Under the pieces are notes generated by a model, which worked only from the letters and a program-made list of their open reading frames with translations, made no database searches and was not told where the DNA came from. This document shows positions 44,981-56,924 of a stretch of 64,000 nt of DNA, one piece after another; position 1 is the first letter of the stretch, and each line of letters starts with the position of its first letter. Both the position numbers and the translations under genes were made by a program. This stretch comes from Anomaloglossus baeobatrachus (Eukaryota > Chordata > Amphibia > Anura > Aromobatidae): positions 332,423,643 through 332,487,642 of the forward strand of contig NC_134354.1 in the NCBI RefSeq assembly GCF_048569485.1. Reading direction: 5' to 3'.

Positions 44981-47900
44981 TGCGGACAGCCCTCGGTCTG
45001 ATGGTACACTCGTGGGATTGTCTCCTAATGCGGACAGCCCTCAATCTGATGGTACACTCGTGGGATTGTCTCCTAATGCGGACAGCCCTCGGTCTGATGG
45101 TACACTCGTGGTAATGTCTCCTAATGCGGACAGCCCTCGGTCTGATGGTACACTCGTGGGATTGTCTCCTAATGCGGACAGCCCTCAATCTGATGGTACA
45201 CTCGTGGGATTGTCTCCTAATGCGGACAGCCCTCGGTCTGATGGTACACTCGTGGTAATGTCTCCTAATGCGGACAGCCCTCGGTCTGATGGTACACTCG
45301 TGGGATTGTCTCCTAATGCGGACAGCCCTCAATCAGATGGTACACTCGTGGGATTGTCTCCTAATGCGGACAGCCCTCAATCTGATGGTACACTCGTGGG
45401 ATTGTCTCCTAATGCGGACAGCCCTCGGTCTGATGGTACACTCGTGGTAATGTCTCCTAATGCGGACAGCCCTCAATCTGATGGTACACTCGTGGGATTG
45501 TCTCCTAATGCGAACAGCCCTCGGTCTGATGGTACACTCGTGGGATTGTCTCCTAATGCGGACAGCCCTCGGTCTGATGGTACACTCGTGGGAATGTCTC
45601 CTAATGCGGACAGCCCTCGGTCTGATGGTACACTCGTGGGATTGTCTCCTAATGCGGACAGCCCTCGGTCTGATGGTACACTCGTGGGAATGTCTCCTAA
45701 TGCGGATAGCCCTCAATCTGATGGTATGCTCGTGGGAACGTCTCCTAATGCGAACAGCCCTCGGTCTGATGGTACGCTCGTGGGAACGTCTCCTAATGCG
45801 GACAGCCCTCGGTCTGATGGTACGCTCGTGGGAACGTCTCCTAATGCGGACAGCCCTCGGTCTGATGGTACACTCGTGGGAATGTCTCCTAATGCGGACA
45901 GCCCTCGGTCTGATGGTACACTCGTGGGAATGTCTCCTAATGCGGACAGCCCTCGGTCTGATGGTACACTCGTGGGAATGTCTCCTAATGCGGACAGCCC
46001 TTGGTCTGATGGTACACTCGTGGGAATGTCTCCTAATGCGGACAGCCCTCGGTCTGATGGTACACTCGTGGGAATGTCTCCTAATGCGGACAGCCCTCGG
46101 TCTGATGGTACACTCGTGGGAATGTCTCCTAATGCGGACAGCCCTCGGTCTGATGGTACGCTCGTGGGAACGTCTCCTAATGCGGACAGCCCTCGGTCTG
46201 ATGGTACGCTCGTGGGAACGTCTCCTAATGCGAACAGCCCTCGGTCTGATGGTACGCTCGTGGGAACGTCTCCTAATGCGGACAGCCCTCGGTCTGATGG
46301 TACGCTCGTGGGAACGTCTCCTAATGCGGACAGCCCTCGGTCTGATGGTACGCTCGTGGGATTGTCTCCTAATGCGGACAGCCCTCGGTCTGATGGTACA
46401 CTCGTGGGAATGTCTCCTAATGCGGACAGCCCTCGGTCTGATGGTACACTCGTGGGAATGTCTCCTAATGCGGACAGCCCTCGGTCTGATGGTACGCTCG
46501 TGGGAACGTCTCCTAATGCGGACAGCCCTCGGTCTGATGGTACGCTCGTGGGAACGTCTCCTAATGCGGACATGGACAGCCCTTGGTCTGATGGTACACT
46601 CATGGGAACATCTCCTAATGCGGACACGGACAGCCCTCGGTCTCATGGTACACTCGTGGGAACGTCTCCTAATGCGGACAGCCCTCGGTCTGATGGTACT
46701 CTCGTGGGAATGTCTCCTAATGCGGACAGCCCTCGGTCTGATGGTACACTCGTGGGAATGTCTCCTAATGCGGACAGCCCTTGGTCTGATGGTACACTCG
46801 TGGGAATGTCTCCTAATGCGGACAGCCCTCGGTCTGATGGTACGCTCGTGGGAATGTCTCCTAATTCGGACAGCCCTCGGTCTGATGGTACGCTCGTGGG
46901 AACGTCTCCTAATGCGAACAGCCCTCGGTCTGATGGTACGCTCGTGGGAACGTCTCCTAATGCGGACAGCCCTCGGTCTGATGGTACGCTCGTGGGAACG
47001 TCTCCTAATGCGGACAGCCCTCGGTCTGATGGTACACTCGTGGGAATGTCTCCTAATGCGGACAGCCCTCGGTCTGATGGTACACTCGTGGGAATGTCTC
47101 CTAATGCGGACAGCCCTCGGTCTGATGGTACACTCGTGGGAATGTCTCCTAATGCGGACAGCCCTTGGTCTGATGGTACACTCGTGGGAATGTCTCCTAA
47201 TGACGACAGCCCTCGGTCTGATGCTACGCTCGTGGGATCATCTCCTAATGAGAACAGCCCTCGGTCTGATGGTACACTCGTGGGAACGTCTCCTAATGCG
47301 GACAGTCCTCGGTCTGATGGTACACTCGTGGGAACGTCTCCTAATGCGGACAGCCCTCGGTCTGACGGTATACTTGTGGGAATGTCTCCTATTGCAGACA
47401 GCCCTCGGTCTGAAGGTACACTCGTGGGAACGTCTCCTAATGCGGACACGGACAGCCCTCGGTTTGATGGTACACTCGTGGGAACGTTTCCTAATGCGGA
47501 CAGCCCTCGGTCTGATGGTACGCTCGTGTGGAACGTCTCCTAATGCGGACAGTCCTCGGTCTGATGGTACACTCGTGGAAACGTCTCCTAATACAGACAG
47601 CCCTCAGTCTGATGGTATGCTCGTGGGAACGTCTCCTAATGCGGACAGCCCTCGGTCTGATGGTACGCTCGTGGGAACGTCTCCTAATGCGGACAGCCCT
47701 CAATCTGATGGTACACTCGTGGGAACGTCTCCTAATGCGGACAGTCCTCGGTCTGATGGTACACTCGTGGGAACGTTTCCTAATGCGGACAGCCCTCGGT
47801 CTGATGGTATGCTCGTGGGAACGTCTCCTAATGCAGACAGCGCTCGGTCTGATGGTATGCTCGTTTGGAACATCTAATGTGGACAGCCCTCGGTCTGATG

Positions 47901-50900
47901 GTACACTCGTGGGAACGTCTCCTAATGTGGACAGCCCTCGGTCCGATAGTACGCTCGTGGGAACGCCTCCTAATGAGAACAGCCCTCGGTCTGATGGTAC
48001 GCTCGTGGGAACGTCTCCTAATGAGAACAGCCCTCGATCTGATGGTACGCTCGTGGGAACGTCTCCTAATGCGGACAGCCCTCGGTCTGATGGTACGCTT
48101 GTGGGAACGTCTCCTAATGCGGACACGGACAGCCCTTGGTCTGATGGTACACTCATGGGAACATCTCCTAATGCGGACACGGACAGCCCTCGGTCTCATG
48201 GTACACTCGTGGGAACGTCTCCTAATGCGGACAGCCCTCGGTCTGATGGTACTCTCGTGGGAATGTCTCCTAATGCGGACAGCCCTCGGTCTGATGGTAC
48301 TCTCGTGGGAATGTCTCCTAATGCGGACAGCCCTCGGTCTGATGGTACACTCGTGGGAATGTCTCCTAATGCGGACAGCCCTTGGTCTGATGGTACACTC
48401 GTGGGAATGTCTCCTAATGCGGACAGCCCTCGGTCTGATGGTACGCTCGTGGGAATGTCTCCTAATGCGGACAGCCCTCGGTCTGATGGTACGCTCGTGG
48501 GAACGTCTCCTAATGCGAACAGCCCTCGGTCTGATGGTACGCTCGTGGGAACGTCTCCTAATGCGGACAGCCCTCGGTCTGATGGTACGCTCGTGGGAAC
48601 GTCTCCTAATGCGGACAGCCCTCGGTCTGATGGTACGCTCGTGGGAACGTCTCCTAATGCGGACAGCCCTCGGTCTGATGGTACACTCGTGGGAATGTCT
48701 CCTAATGCGGACAGCCCTCGGTCTGATGGTACACTCGTGGGAATGTCTCCTAATGCGGACAGCCCTCGGTCTGATGGTACGCTCGTGGGAACGTCTCCTA
48801 ATGCGGACAGCCCTCGGTCTGATGGTACGCTCGTGGGATTGTCTCCTAATGCGGACAGCCCTCAATCTGATGGTACGCTCGTGGGAACGTCTCCTAATGC
48901 GGACACGGACAGCCCTTGGTCTGATGGTACACTCGTGGGAATGTCTCCTAATGCGGACAGCCCTCGGTCTGATGGTACGCTCGTGGGAACGTCTCCTAAT
49001 GCGGACAGCCCTCGGTCTGATGGTACGCTTGTGGGAACGTCTCCTAATGCGGACACGGACAGCCCTTGGTCTCATGGTACACTCGTGGGAATGTCTCCTA
49101 ATGCGGACAGCCCTCGGTCTGATGGTACGCTCGTGGGAAAATCTAATGCGGACACGGACAGCCTTCGGTCTGATAGTACACTCGTGGGAACGTGTCCTAA
49201 TGTGGACAGCCCTCGGTCTGATGGTACACTCGTGGGAACGTCTCCTAATGACGACAGCCCTCGGTCTGATGCTACGCTCGTGGGATCATCTCCTAATGAG
49301 AACAGCCCTCGGTCTGATGGTACACTCGTGGGAACATCTCCTAATGCGGACAGCCCTCGGTCTGATGGTACGCTCGTGGGAACGTCTCCTAATGCGGACA
49401 GTCCTCGGTCTGATGGTACACTCGTGGGAACGTCTCCTAATGCGGACAGCCCTCGGTCTGACGGTATACTTGTGGGAATGTCTCCTATTGCAGACAGCCC
49501 TCGGTCTGAAGGTACACTCGTGGGAACGTCTCCTAATGCGGACACGGACAGCCCTCGGTTTGATGGTACACTCGTGGGAACGTTTCCTAATGCGGACAGC
49601 CCTCGGTCTGATGGTACGCTCGTGTGGAACGTCTCCTAATGCGGACAGTCCTCGGTCTGATGGTACACTCGTGGAAACGTCTCCTAATACAGACAGCCCT
49701 CAGTCTGATGGTATGCTCGTGGGAACGTCTCCTAATGCGGACAGCCCTCGGTCTGATGGTACGCTCGTGGGAACGTCTCCTAATGCGGACAGCCCTCAAT
49801 CTGATGGTACACTCGTGGGAACGTCTCCTAATGCGGACAGTCCTCGGTCTGATGGTACACTCGTGGGAACGTTTCCTAATGCGGACAGTCCTCGGTCTGA
49901 TGGTACACTCGTGGGAACGTCTCCTAAAGCGGACAGTCCTCGGTCTGATGGTATGCTCGTGGGAACGTCTCCTAATGCAGACAGCCCTCGGTCTGATGGT
50001 ATGCTCGTTTGGAACATCTAATGTGGACAGCCCTCGGTCTGATGGTACACTCGTGGGAACGTCTCCTAATGTGGACAGCCCTCGGTCTGATAGTACGCTC
50101 GTGGGAACGCCTCCTAATGAGAACAGCCCTCGGTCTGATGGTATGCTCGTGGGAACGTCTCCTAATGTGGACAGCCCTCGGTCTGATAGTACGCTCGTGG
50201 GAACGCCTCCTAATGAGAACAGCCCTCGGTCTGATGGTACGCTCGTGGGAACGTCTCCTAATGAGAACAGCCCTCGGTCTGATGGTACGCTCGTGGGAAC
50301 GTCTCCTAATGCGGACATCCCTCGGTCTGATGGTACGCTCGTGGGAACGTCTCCTAATGCGGACAGTCCTCGGTCTGATGGTACGCTCGTGGGAACGTCT
50401 CCTAATGAGAACAGCCCTCGGTCTGATGGTACGCTCGTGGGAACGTCTCCTAATGCGGACATCCCTCGGTCTGATGGTACGCTCGTGGGAACGTCTCCTA
50501 ATGCGGACAGTCCTCGGTCTGATGGTACGCTCGTGGGAACGCCTCCTAATGAGAACAGCCCTCGGTCTGATGGTACGCTCGTGGGAACGTCTCCTAATGA
50601 GAACAGCCCTCGGTCTGATGGTACGCTCGTGGGAACGTCTCCTAATGCGGACATCCCTCGGTCTGATGGTACGCTCGTGGGAACATCTCCTAATGCGGAC
50701 AGTCCTCGGTCTGATGGTACGCTCGTGGGAACGTCTCCTAATGAGAACAGCCCTCGGTCTGATGGTACGCTCGTGGGAACGTCTCCTAATGTGGACAGCC
50801 CTCGGTCTGATAGTACGCTTGTGGGAACGCCTCCTAATGAGAACAGCCCTCGGTCTGATGGTACGCTCGTGGGAACGTCTCCTAATGAGAACAGCCCTCG

Positions 50901-51610
50901 GTCTGATGGTACGCTCGTGGGAACGTCTCCTAATGCGGACATCCCTCGGTCTGATGGTACGCTCGTGGGAACGTCTCCTAATGCGGACAGTCCTCGGTCT
51001 GATGGTACGCTCGTGGGAACGTCTCCTAATGCGGACAGTCCTCGGTCTGATGGTACGCTCGTGGGAACGTCTCCTAATGAGAACAGCCCTCGGTCTGATG
51101 GTACGCTCGTGGGAACGTCTCCTAATGCGGACATCCCTCGGTCTGATGGTACGCTCGTGGGAACGTCTCCTAATGCGGACAGTCCTCGGTCTGATGGTAC
51201 GCTCGTGGGAACGCCTCCTAATGAGAACAGCCCTCGGTCTGATGGTACGCTCGTGGGAACGTCTCCTAATGAGAACAGCCCTCGGTCTGATGGTACGCTC
51301 GTGGGAACGTCTCCTAATGCGGACATCCCTCGGTCTGATGGTACGCTCGTGGGAACATCTCCTAATGCGGACAGTCCTCGGTCTGATGGTACGCTCGTGG
51401 GAACGTCTCCTAATGCGGACAGTCCTCGGTCTGATGGTACGCTCGTGGGAACGTCTCCTAATGCGGACAGCCCTCGGTCTGATGGTACGCTCGTGGGAAC
51501 GTCTCCTAATGCAGACAGCCCTCGGTCTGATGGTACGCTCGTGGGAACATCTAATGAGAACAGCCCTCGGTCTGATGGTACGCTCGTGGGAACGTCTCCT
51601 AATGCTGACA
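44981..51610. repeat. Large minisatellite, 48-bp unit, about 138 copies
   Basis: The unit is GCGGACAGCCCTCGGTCTGA then TGGTACACTCGTGGGAANGT and CTCCTAAT. Because 48 is a multiple of three and the unit lacks stops in several frames, it yields open frames of 650-860 codons on + and up to 744 on -, such as SPNADSPRSDGTLVGM (16 residues per unit). Monomer variants (GGATTG, GGAATG, GGAACG; GAGAACAGC; GCGGACATC; inserted GACACG) occur in repeated orders, showing higher-order expansion. It fills most of the TAF12 first intron and ends about 330 bp before exon 1. Confidence 0.97.
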
Positions 51611-51937
51611 TTCCCGATCGGTCACTGGTCATACACGGTGATAATGCCTCGGCTGATAACAGCAAATAATAGCTTGTTTTCTCCCTATCCACTCCTCTCC
51701 TCGCCCAAAAAAAAAATAAATTGGGTTGGGGGCACTCAGCTGCAGGAACACAAGCCATTCTCTTCCATAGAAGTAACTTTTTCCCCTTCACAGAGGACCC
51801 TAGCAGCACAGTCCTGCACAATTTCTATACCCCACAAAGCTCCTATCAGATTACAGAGGAGGAGACCACACAGTGCACGGCCGCAGGACCACCGCCACAA
51901 CCGTAACAGGCACAAACTCGGTACAGCTCGTACTCAC
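51611..51937. other. TAF12 first intron, 5' end
   Basis: Intron sequence between the first-exon donor and the minisatellite. An A-run near 51708; nothing else recognised. Confidence 0.5.
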
Positions 51938-51990
51938 CTACTCCGCTTTCTCACCGACCGGAAGTACGTCACTTACTGAGTTCTCCGCGC
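51938..51990 (-). other. taf12: TAF12 exon 1 (non-coding) and core promoter
   Basis: The donor GGAGTAG|GTGAGTACG ends the exon at 51938. Upstream on the - strand are an ETS site (ACTTCCGGT) joined to a CRE-like site (GTGACGTA) at 51958-51972, and an NRF1-like palindrome GCGCATGCG at 51987-51995. This is the usual make-up of a TATA-less housekeeping promoter. The transcription start is not defined; the 5' boundary given is approximate. The first-exon sequence has an in-frame stop ahead of the extension start at 44463. Confidence 0.65.
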
Positions 51991-52109
51991 ATGCGTGAAG
52001 GTGTACTAAGTGAGGCACTTTTTTTCGTGTTTTTTTCTATTAACTTTATTTACACGTTGGTTTCTAGTAGGCGGGCAAGCTTTGCACACAAACGGGAAAA
52101 ATACATGTT

Positions 52110-52211
52110 ATTTGCATGTTATCTGTGACAGCCAATGAGAAACGTCAGCTCAAGCTCAGCTCCCCCAACGTGACGTGAAGGCGGATTCCCATGATGCTTT
52201 AGTATTTGCAT
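52110..52211 (+). promoter_or_regulatory. U11 copy 1 distal sequence element (two octamers, CCAAT, ZNF143/SPH)
   Basis: ATTTGCAT octamers at 52110-52117 and 52204-52211, CCAAT at about 52131, CRE-like AACGTGACGT at about 52168 and an SPH/ZNF143-like TTCCCATGATGC at 52187-52198. The proximal octamer is 204 bp before the RNA start, the normal place for an snRNA enhancer. The same DNA lies between divergent TAF12 and U11, so it may serve both. Confidence 0.8.
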
Positions 52212-52344
52212 AGATTTGAATAGAGATGATAGATAATATTTGCACAATATTATTCACAGAAACACTAATCACATATGTTTGTAGGAGAATACAAGTACGC
52301 CGATGTGACTGTGTTATAAAGTAATGGACGGGAAAAACTATTTA

Positions 52345-52367
52345 GATCGCCACAAGCTAGACCGTTC
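52345..52367 (+). promoter_or_regulatory. U11 copy 1 probable proximal sequence element
   Basis: GATCGCCACAAGCTAG at -63 to -48 and the bases after it are kept in all five U11 copies, at the position where SNAPc binds the PSE of snRNA genes. There is no TATA box, as expected for RNA polymerase II snRNA genes. Confidence 0.6.
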
Positions 52368-52407
52368 TGCCGTGGATACTGGCATCTAAGCGGCCCTATG
52401 TTTTGGT

Positions 52408-52540
52408 AAAAAGGGCTTGTGCTGTGCATAGCACATCATTGTTCCCATGGCGGGAATGGTGGTGCGGAATCGTTATCAAGAGATTTCGAAAGCATAATTT
52501 TTACAATTTGGACTGCCTATGATCGTTCTTCTGGGCGTCC
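52408..52540 (+). ncRNA. RNU11: U11 snRNA, copy 1
   Basis: U11 is the minor-spliceosome counterpart of U1; with U12 it recognises U12-type introns. The gene starts AAAAAGGGCTT, whose GG and A-run pair with the U12-type 5' splice site (ATATCCTTT). Stem I is perfect (GTGCT...AGCAC). The core GCGGAATCG..ATCAAGAGATTTCG.AAGC agrees with human U11, the Sm site reads ATAATTTTTAC, and the terminal stem pairs GGAC.GCC with GGGCGTCC. Length is 133 against about 135 nt in human. A 3' box (TGTAAAAAATAGG) follows at 52549. In human RNU11 lies beside TAF12 as well. This copy looks functional. Confidence 0.96.
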
Positions 52541-52548
52541 TACATCAC

Positions 52549-52561
52549 TGTAAAAAATAGG
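52549..52561 (+). terminator. U11 copy 1 3' box
   Basis: TGTAAAAAATAGG, nine bases after the RNA end, fits the vertebrate snRNA 3' box. The other copies have TGTAAAAAACAGA, TGTAAAAGATAGA (twice) and TGTAAAAGACAGA at the same spacing. Confidence 0.7.
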
Positions 52562-52564
52562 AAA

Positions 52565-52690
52565 ACTTGGGAAACTTGTGAGGTATGTATGCCTGTCTGT
52601 GCAGGGGGAGCACTGAGGGCGTTATTCCCTTCTAGTGTGGCCCTGTTGAGCTTGGCCGCCGTAAACGGACTTTCATTACAGTCTCCCCAA
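52565..52690 (+). other. U11 3' flank conserved between copies
   Basis: About 125 bp (GCCTGTCTGTGCAGGGGGAG, GTGTGGCCCT, GAGCTTGG.CGCCG..) kept after each U11 gene and leading directly into the 64-bp satellite. No RNA or protein recognised. Confidence 0.7.
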
Positions 52691-54447
52691 ACCGCTGGCT
52701 ACTAAAAGGCTCCTGCCTGACACAAGCTCCCCAACCACTGGACACATTAATCAGATCCTGGCTACTAAAAGGATCCTGCCTGACTGAAGCTCCCCAAACC
52801 ACTGGCCACATTAATCAGATCCTGGCTACTAAAAGGCTCCTGCCTGATTGAAGCTCCACAAACTACTGGCCACATCAATCAGATCCTGGCTACTAAAAGG
52901 CTCCTGCCTGATAGAAGCTCCCCAAACCACTGGCCACATTAATCAGATCCTGGCTACTAAAAGGCTCCTGCCTGATAGAAGCTCCCCAAACCACTGGCCA
53001 CATTAATCAGTTCCTGGCTACTAAAAGGCTCCTGCCTGATAGAAGCTCCCCAAACCACTGGCCACATGAATCAGATCCTGGCTACTAAAAGGCTCCTGCC
53101 TGATAGAAGCTTCCCAAACCACTGGCCACATGAATCAGATCCTGGCTACTAAAAGGCTCCTGCCTGATAGAAGTTCCCCAAACCACTGGCCACATGAATC
53201 AGATCCTGGCTACTAAAAGGCTCCTGCCTGATAGAAGCTTCCCAAACCACTGGCCACATGAATCAGATCCTGGCTACTAAAAGGCTCCTGCCTGATAGAA
53301 GCTCCCCAAACCACTAGCCATATGAATCAGATCCTGGCTACTAAAAGGCTCCTGCCTGATAGAAGCTCCCCAAACCACTGGCCACATGAATCAGATCCTG
53401 GCTACTAAAAGGCTCCTGCCTGATTGAAGCTCCACAAACTACTGGCCACATCAATCAGATCCTGGCTACTAAAAGGCTCCTGCCTGATAGAAGCTCCCCA
53501 AACCACTGGCCACATTAATCAGTTCCTGGCTACTAAAAGGCTCCTGCCTGATAGAAGCTTCCCAAACCACTGGTCACATGAATCAGATCCTGGCTACTAA
53601 AAGGATCCTGTCTGATAGAAGCTCCCCAAACCATTGGCCACATGAATCAGATCCTGGCTACTAAAAGGCTCCTGCCTGTTTGAAGCTCCCCGAACCACTG
53701 GCCACATGAATCAGATCCTGGCTACTAAAAGGCTCATGCCTGATAGAAGCTCCCCAAACCACTGGCCACATGAAACAGATCCTGGCTACTAAAAGGCTCC
53801 TGCCTGATAGAAGCTCCCCAAACCACTGGCCACATTAATCAGATCCTGGCTACTAAAAGGCTCCTGCCTGATAGAAGCTCCCCAAACCACTGGCCACATT
53901 AATCAGTTCCTGGCTACTAAAAGGCTCCTGCCTGATAGAAGCTCCCCAAACCACTGGCCACATGAATCAGATCCTGGCTACTAAAAGGCTCCTGCCTGAT
54001 AGAAGCTTCCCAAACCACTGGCCACATGAATCAGATCCTGGCTACTAAAAGGCTCCTGCCTGATAGAAGTTCCCCAAACCACTGGCCACATGAATCAGAT
54101 CCTGGCTACTAAAAGGCTCCTGCCTGATAGAAGCTTCCCAAACCACTGGCCACATGAATCAGATCCTGGCTACTAAAAGGCTCCTGCCTGATAGAAGCTC
54201 CCCAAACCACTAGCCATATGAATCAGATCCTGGCTACTAAAAGGCTCCTGCCTGATAGAAGCTCCCCAAACCACTGGCCACATGAATCAGATCCTGGCTA
54301 CTAAATGGCTCATGCCTGATTGAAGCTCCCTGAACCACTGGCCACATTAATGAGATCCTGGCTACTAAAGGGAACTGCCTGATTCATGCTCCCCAAAACA
54401 CTAACCATATGAATCAGATTCCGGCTACTAAGGAGCACCTGCCTGAT
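52691..54447. repeat. 64-bp satellite, block 1
   Basis: About 27 copies of TACTAAAAGGCTCCTGCCTG then ATAGAAGCTCCCCAAACCAC and TGGCCACATGAATCAGATCC TGGC. Several monomer variants recur in the same order (for example ATTAATCAGTTCC, AAGCTTCCC, CTAGCCATATG at about 52990-53340 and again at about 53890-54230), showing a recent internal duplication of about 900 bp. Confidence 0.96.
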
Positions 54448-54800
54448 TTAGTAACAGAAAAAAAGAAAATTCCAGTTGTCCCATAAAATTTCTAATTTAT
54501 TTCAAAGCCAATAAAGTGATATCGTCAGTTAGGAAACACAGCTCATGAACTACCTTTCCGAACTTCAGAGAGTTAGGGATTCGGCTGTTCTCTGTGCCAG
54601 CTGTCAAACTAACTCAGAAAGTGCTGCATGCCAACTTCCAGCAATCAGCTGCACGGGTCAGGATGACGTCAGTAGCATGGTTAGGTCATCTGATCACGCT
54701 GCTGTCGTCACTCACCGGCGCCTCAGAGGTGCAGAAAGTGTTGGTGCTACGTGCTTCCGTGGAGCTGAATACACAGAAGTTTTGTTATAATTGGAGGGAG
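54448..54800. other. Spacer after satellite block 1, nothing recognised
   Basis: Unique-looking sequence. Short open frames here have no family resemblance I can see. Confidence 0.45.
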
Positions 54801-55638
54801 GGGGGGGGGTGTTTATTTGTGGACAAAGTTTGGGGAGCAAGGGGGCACTGATACAGGGGACAATGAGTGTTGACATAGCATTAGGAGCCAGAGGGACAGA
54901 AATTTGAGGACAGCGTTTGGAAAGTGAGAAAGGGGATGGGTGCAGATACTATGGGGAGCGAGGGAGGTATGGGTGCGGGCACAGTATGGGGAGTTAGGGA
55001 GGGATTGGTGCAGACACGGTATGGGGAGGGAGGAATGTATGAGAAAACAATATGAGGAGCGAGGGAGGGAAAAAAGTGTGGACACAGTATGGAGAGAGAA
55101 GGGCATGGGATGGGTGCAGATAAAGTATGAGAAGCAAGAGGGGATGTATGAGGAAACAGTATTAGTGAGGGAATGTATACATACATAGTATGAGAAGCGA
55201 GGGGAATTGGATAAAATCGGATACAGTATGGGTAGTGGGGAGATGTGTGAAGAGACAGTATGAGGGATGAGGGGAAGGGAAAAAATTGAGGATACAGTAT
55301 GAGGAGAGAGAAAGGCATGGGTACAGACAGTATGAAGAGCAAAGAAGGTCATGTATGGGAAAACAGTATGAGGGAGGATGTATGCGTGCACAGTATGGGG
55401 AGCAATGGGGATGAGATGAGTGTAGACACAGTATAGGGAGTGGGGGAATGTGAGAGGAGGCAGTATGGAGAATGATGAAATAAAATATGGGAGAAAAGAG
55501 TATGGTTAGCAGGGTGGATGTGAGAGGAGAAAGTATGGGAGTGGAGGGAAACGTACGAGGAGCCTTTTGGGGGTAATAGTGTGAGGAGCCAGTACGGGGG
55601 AAGAAAAGTGTAAGTCTCCATAGAATAAAAACTAGGTA

Positions 55639-55671
<33 letters not shown>

Positions 55672-55712
55672 GGGGGGGGGGGGGCAGAATAGAGAAGAAA
55701 TAGCATGGGGGT
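54800..55712. repeat. Degenerate minisatellite (GGACACAGTATGGGGAGCGA) with (GT)n
   Basis: Old tandem repeat of about 40 bp, unit around GGTGCAGACACAGTATGGGG AGCGAGGGAGGGA, with many changes. A (GT)n then G-run lies at about 55640-55684. It resumes at 56925-57060 (GGGGACAGTATGCC...), so the block at 55713-56924 was inserted into it. Confidence 0.75.
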
Positions 55713-56924
55713 GTGACGCCCTGGACCCCAGGGGTCACAGGTAACAACACCTACCATATACACACCTCCCCATCCCTTGTGAGGACACACCTGTCACCCG
55801 AAAGGGAGACCTGATGCCTCCCTCAGGGCCAGTAGGGCACACTAGGTGGGCGGAGTCAGGCAGAAAGGCACGCCCACCGAGGAGACTACTGTCCTGAGGC
55901 AGGAAATACAAACAGATTAAGTTGTAGAGTGACAGTGACAGGAGGTGTGGGGGAGTAGAGCTGTCAGGGACCCGGGTTGGAGCCTGGGATTCCCGTAATG
56001 TCAGGCAGGCAGACGGTGGTGGCCGCCTGCAGGAGTACCAGTATAGCAACCGGCGGAACCATAGGGACCGGGCCAGGGTTGGAGACCGCCGTCCCTGAAC
56101 CGGGGAGTCAACCGTTTACCGGAGCACCAGAAACCGGGTACTCAGACCCCGTCCTAGCTTGGAAGCCACTGAGTGTAGGCAAATTAACTGATTGCAGTCT
56201 GGACCTCACAGGTTTATCCTCACCCAAAGTCCCGAAAGAAGGCAAAAGCCCACCGATACCGGTTGAGAGCCACCGCCAAGGGCCAAACACCCAACGGGCC
56301 AGCACCTGCGGGCAACCAAGGGCTCTTCCGGCAGCTCAACGCAGGGGAGCGGGCTACCACTGTACAGGCAGGGGAGCCAACAGTCAAAACAAGAGGTGCA
56401 AGGGAAAGGGGCCACCATCAGCCTCACAAGGGACACAAGCAGCCGGCTGCGGGACCCGACCATACCCAAACTTTGGTTTACCAGTGACTCTGAGTGTGAA
56501 TTAATAGTGAGTACACCAGTGCCATCCGGGCACGACATCGCACCGCAGCACGGCACCCTGCACCCTGACATCATCGTCGCCCGTCCCACCGGGCCCCGGG
56601 ACACACCGCACCTACCCACGGAGGGGCTAACATCCAGGCTGCGCCTTCAACACCGATCCCAGGAGCCCCCTTCACTCCAGCAGCAGCGGTGGTGCATCAC
56701 GTCACCAAGACTCGTGGGTGGCGTCACGACCCGTACAACGACAACGCGGCCCCCGGCTGCGAACTTCGCCCCGCACCACCACCCCACTGCCTCCCCTTAA
56801 CAGAGCGACGTGGCCCCCGGTCCGGAGGCGCTCGAGCCACCGACAACCCGAGCCCGGACCTTGAGCGGCTCGGCCCGGCGAGGGAGCGGCCGAGCCCCTC
56901 TCCAGGGGGACAATATAAAGGCAC
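55713..56924. mobile_element. GC-rich interspersed repeat, class uncertain
   Basis: About 1.2 kb, starting TGTGACGCCCTGGACCCCAG, inserted in the degenerate minisatellite. CpG-rich and without a long conserved frame. It could be a solo long terminal repeat or a non-autonomous DNA element; I cannot decide. An inverted fragment of its right part occurs at 57960-58235. Confidence 0.55.

Larger units (their letters stand above)
9760..51990 (-). other. taf12: TAF12 transcription unit (whole gene span)
   Basis: TAF12 is the histone-fold partner of TAF4 in TFIID and is also a subunit of SAGA, acting in the nucleus in RNA polymerase II initiation. Exons in transcript order are: first exon ending 51938 (non-coding), 44464-44383, 40727-40470, 32415-32338, 32261-32147, 27651-27563 and 10043 to the 3' end. 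Every internal junction I read is GT-AG and in phase. From the canonical MNQFG start the protein is 163 residues, against 161 in human. Introns are 7.5, 3.7, 8.1, 0.08, 4.5 and 17.5 kb, and the long ones consist mostly of mobile elements and minisatellites. The convergent neighbour is RAB42; the divergent neighbour is the first U11 gene. Confidence 0.92.

Noticed and set aside
44955-52000. Several open frames of 650-860 codons on both strands, with 16-residue repeats such as SPNADSPRSDGTLVG
   Set aside because: They follow from a 48-bp minisatellite with no stop in several frames. All are interrupted wherever an indel breaks the period, none has splice or start context, and the block lies in a TAF12 intron.
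52321-52540. Selenocysteine tRNA, 7SK or U6 gene, suggested by octamer and SPH sites
   Set aside because: No tRNA fold, no polymerase III T-run and no TATA box at -30; the transcribed sequence matches U11 from the 5' end to the terminal stem.
54813-55391. Minus-strand frame of 192 codons with hydrophobic repeats (SPHTVSSIFSLP)
   Set aside because: Read from a degenerate minisatellite; the hydrophobic look comes from the pyrimidine-rich strand.
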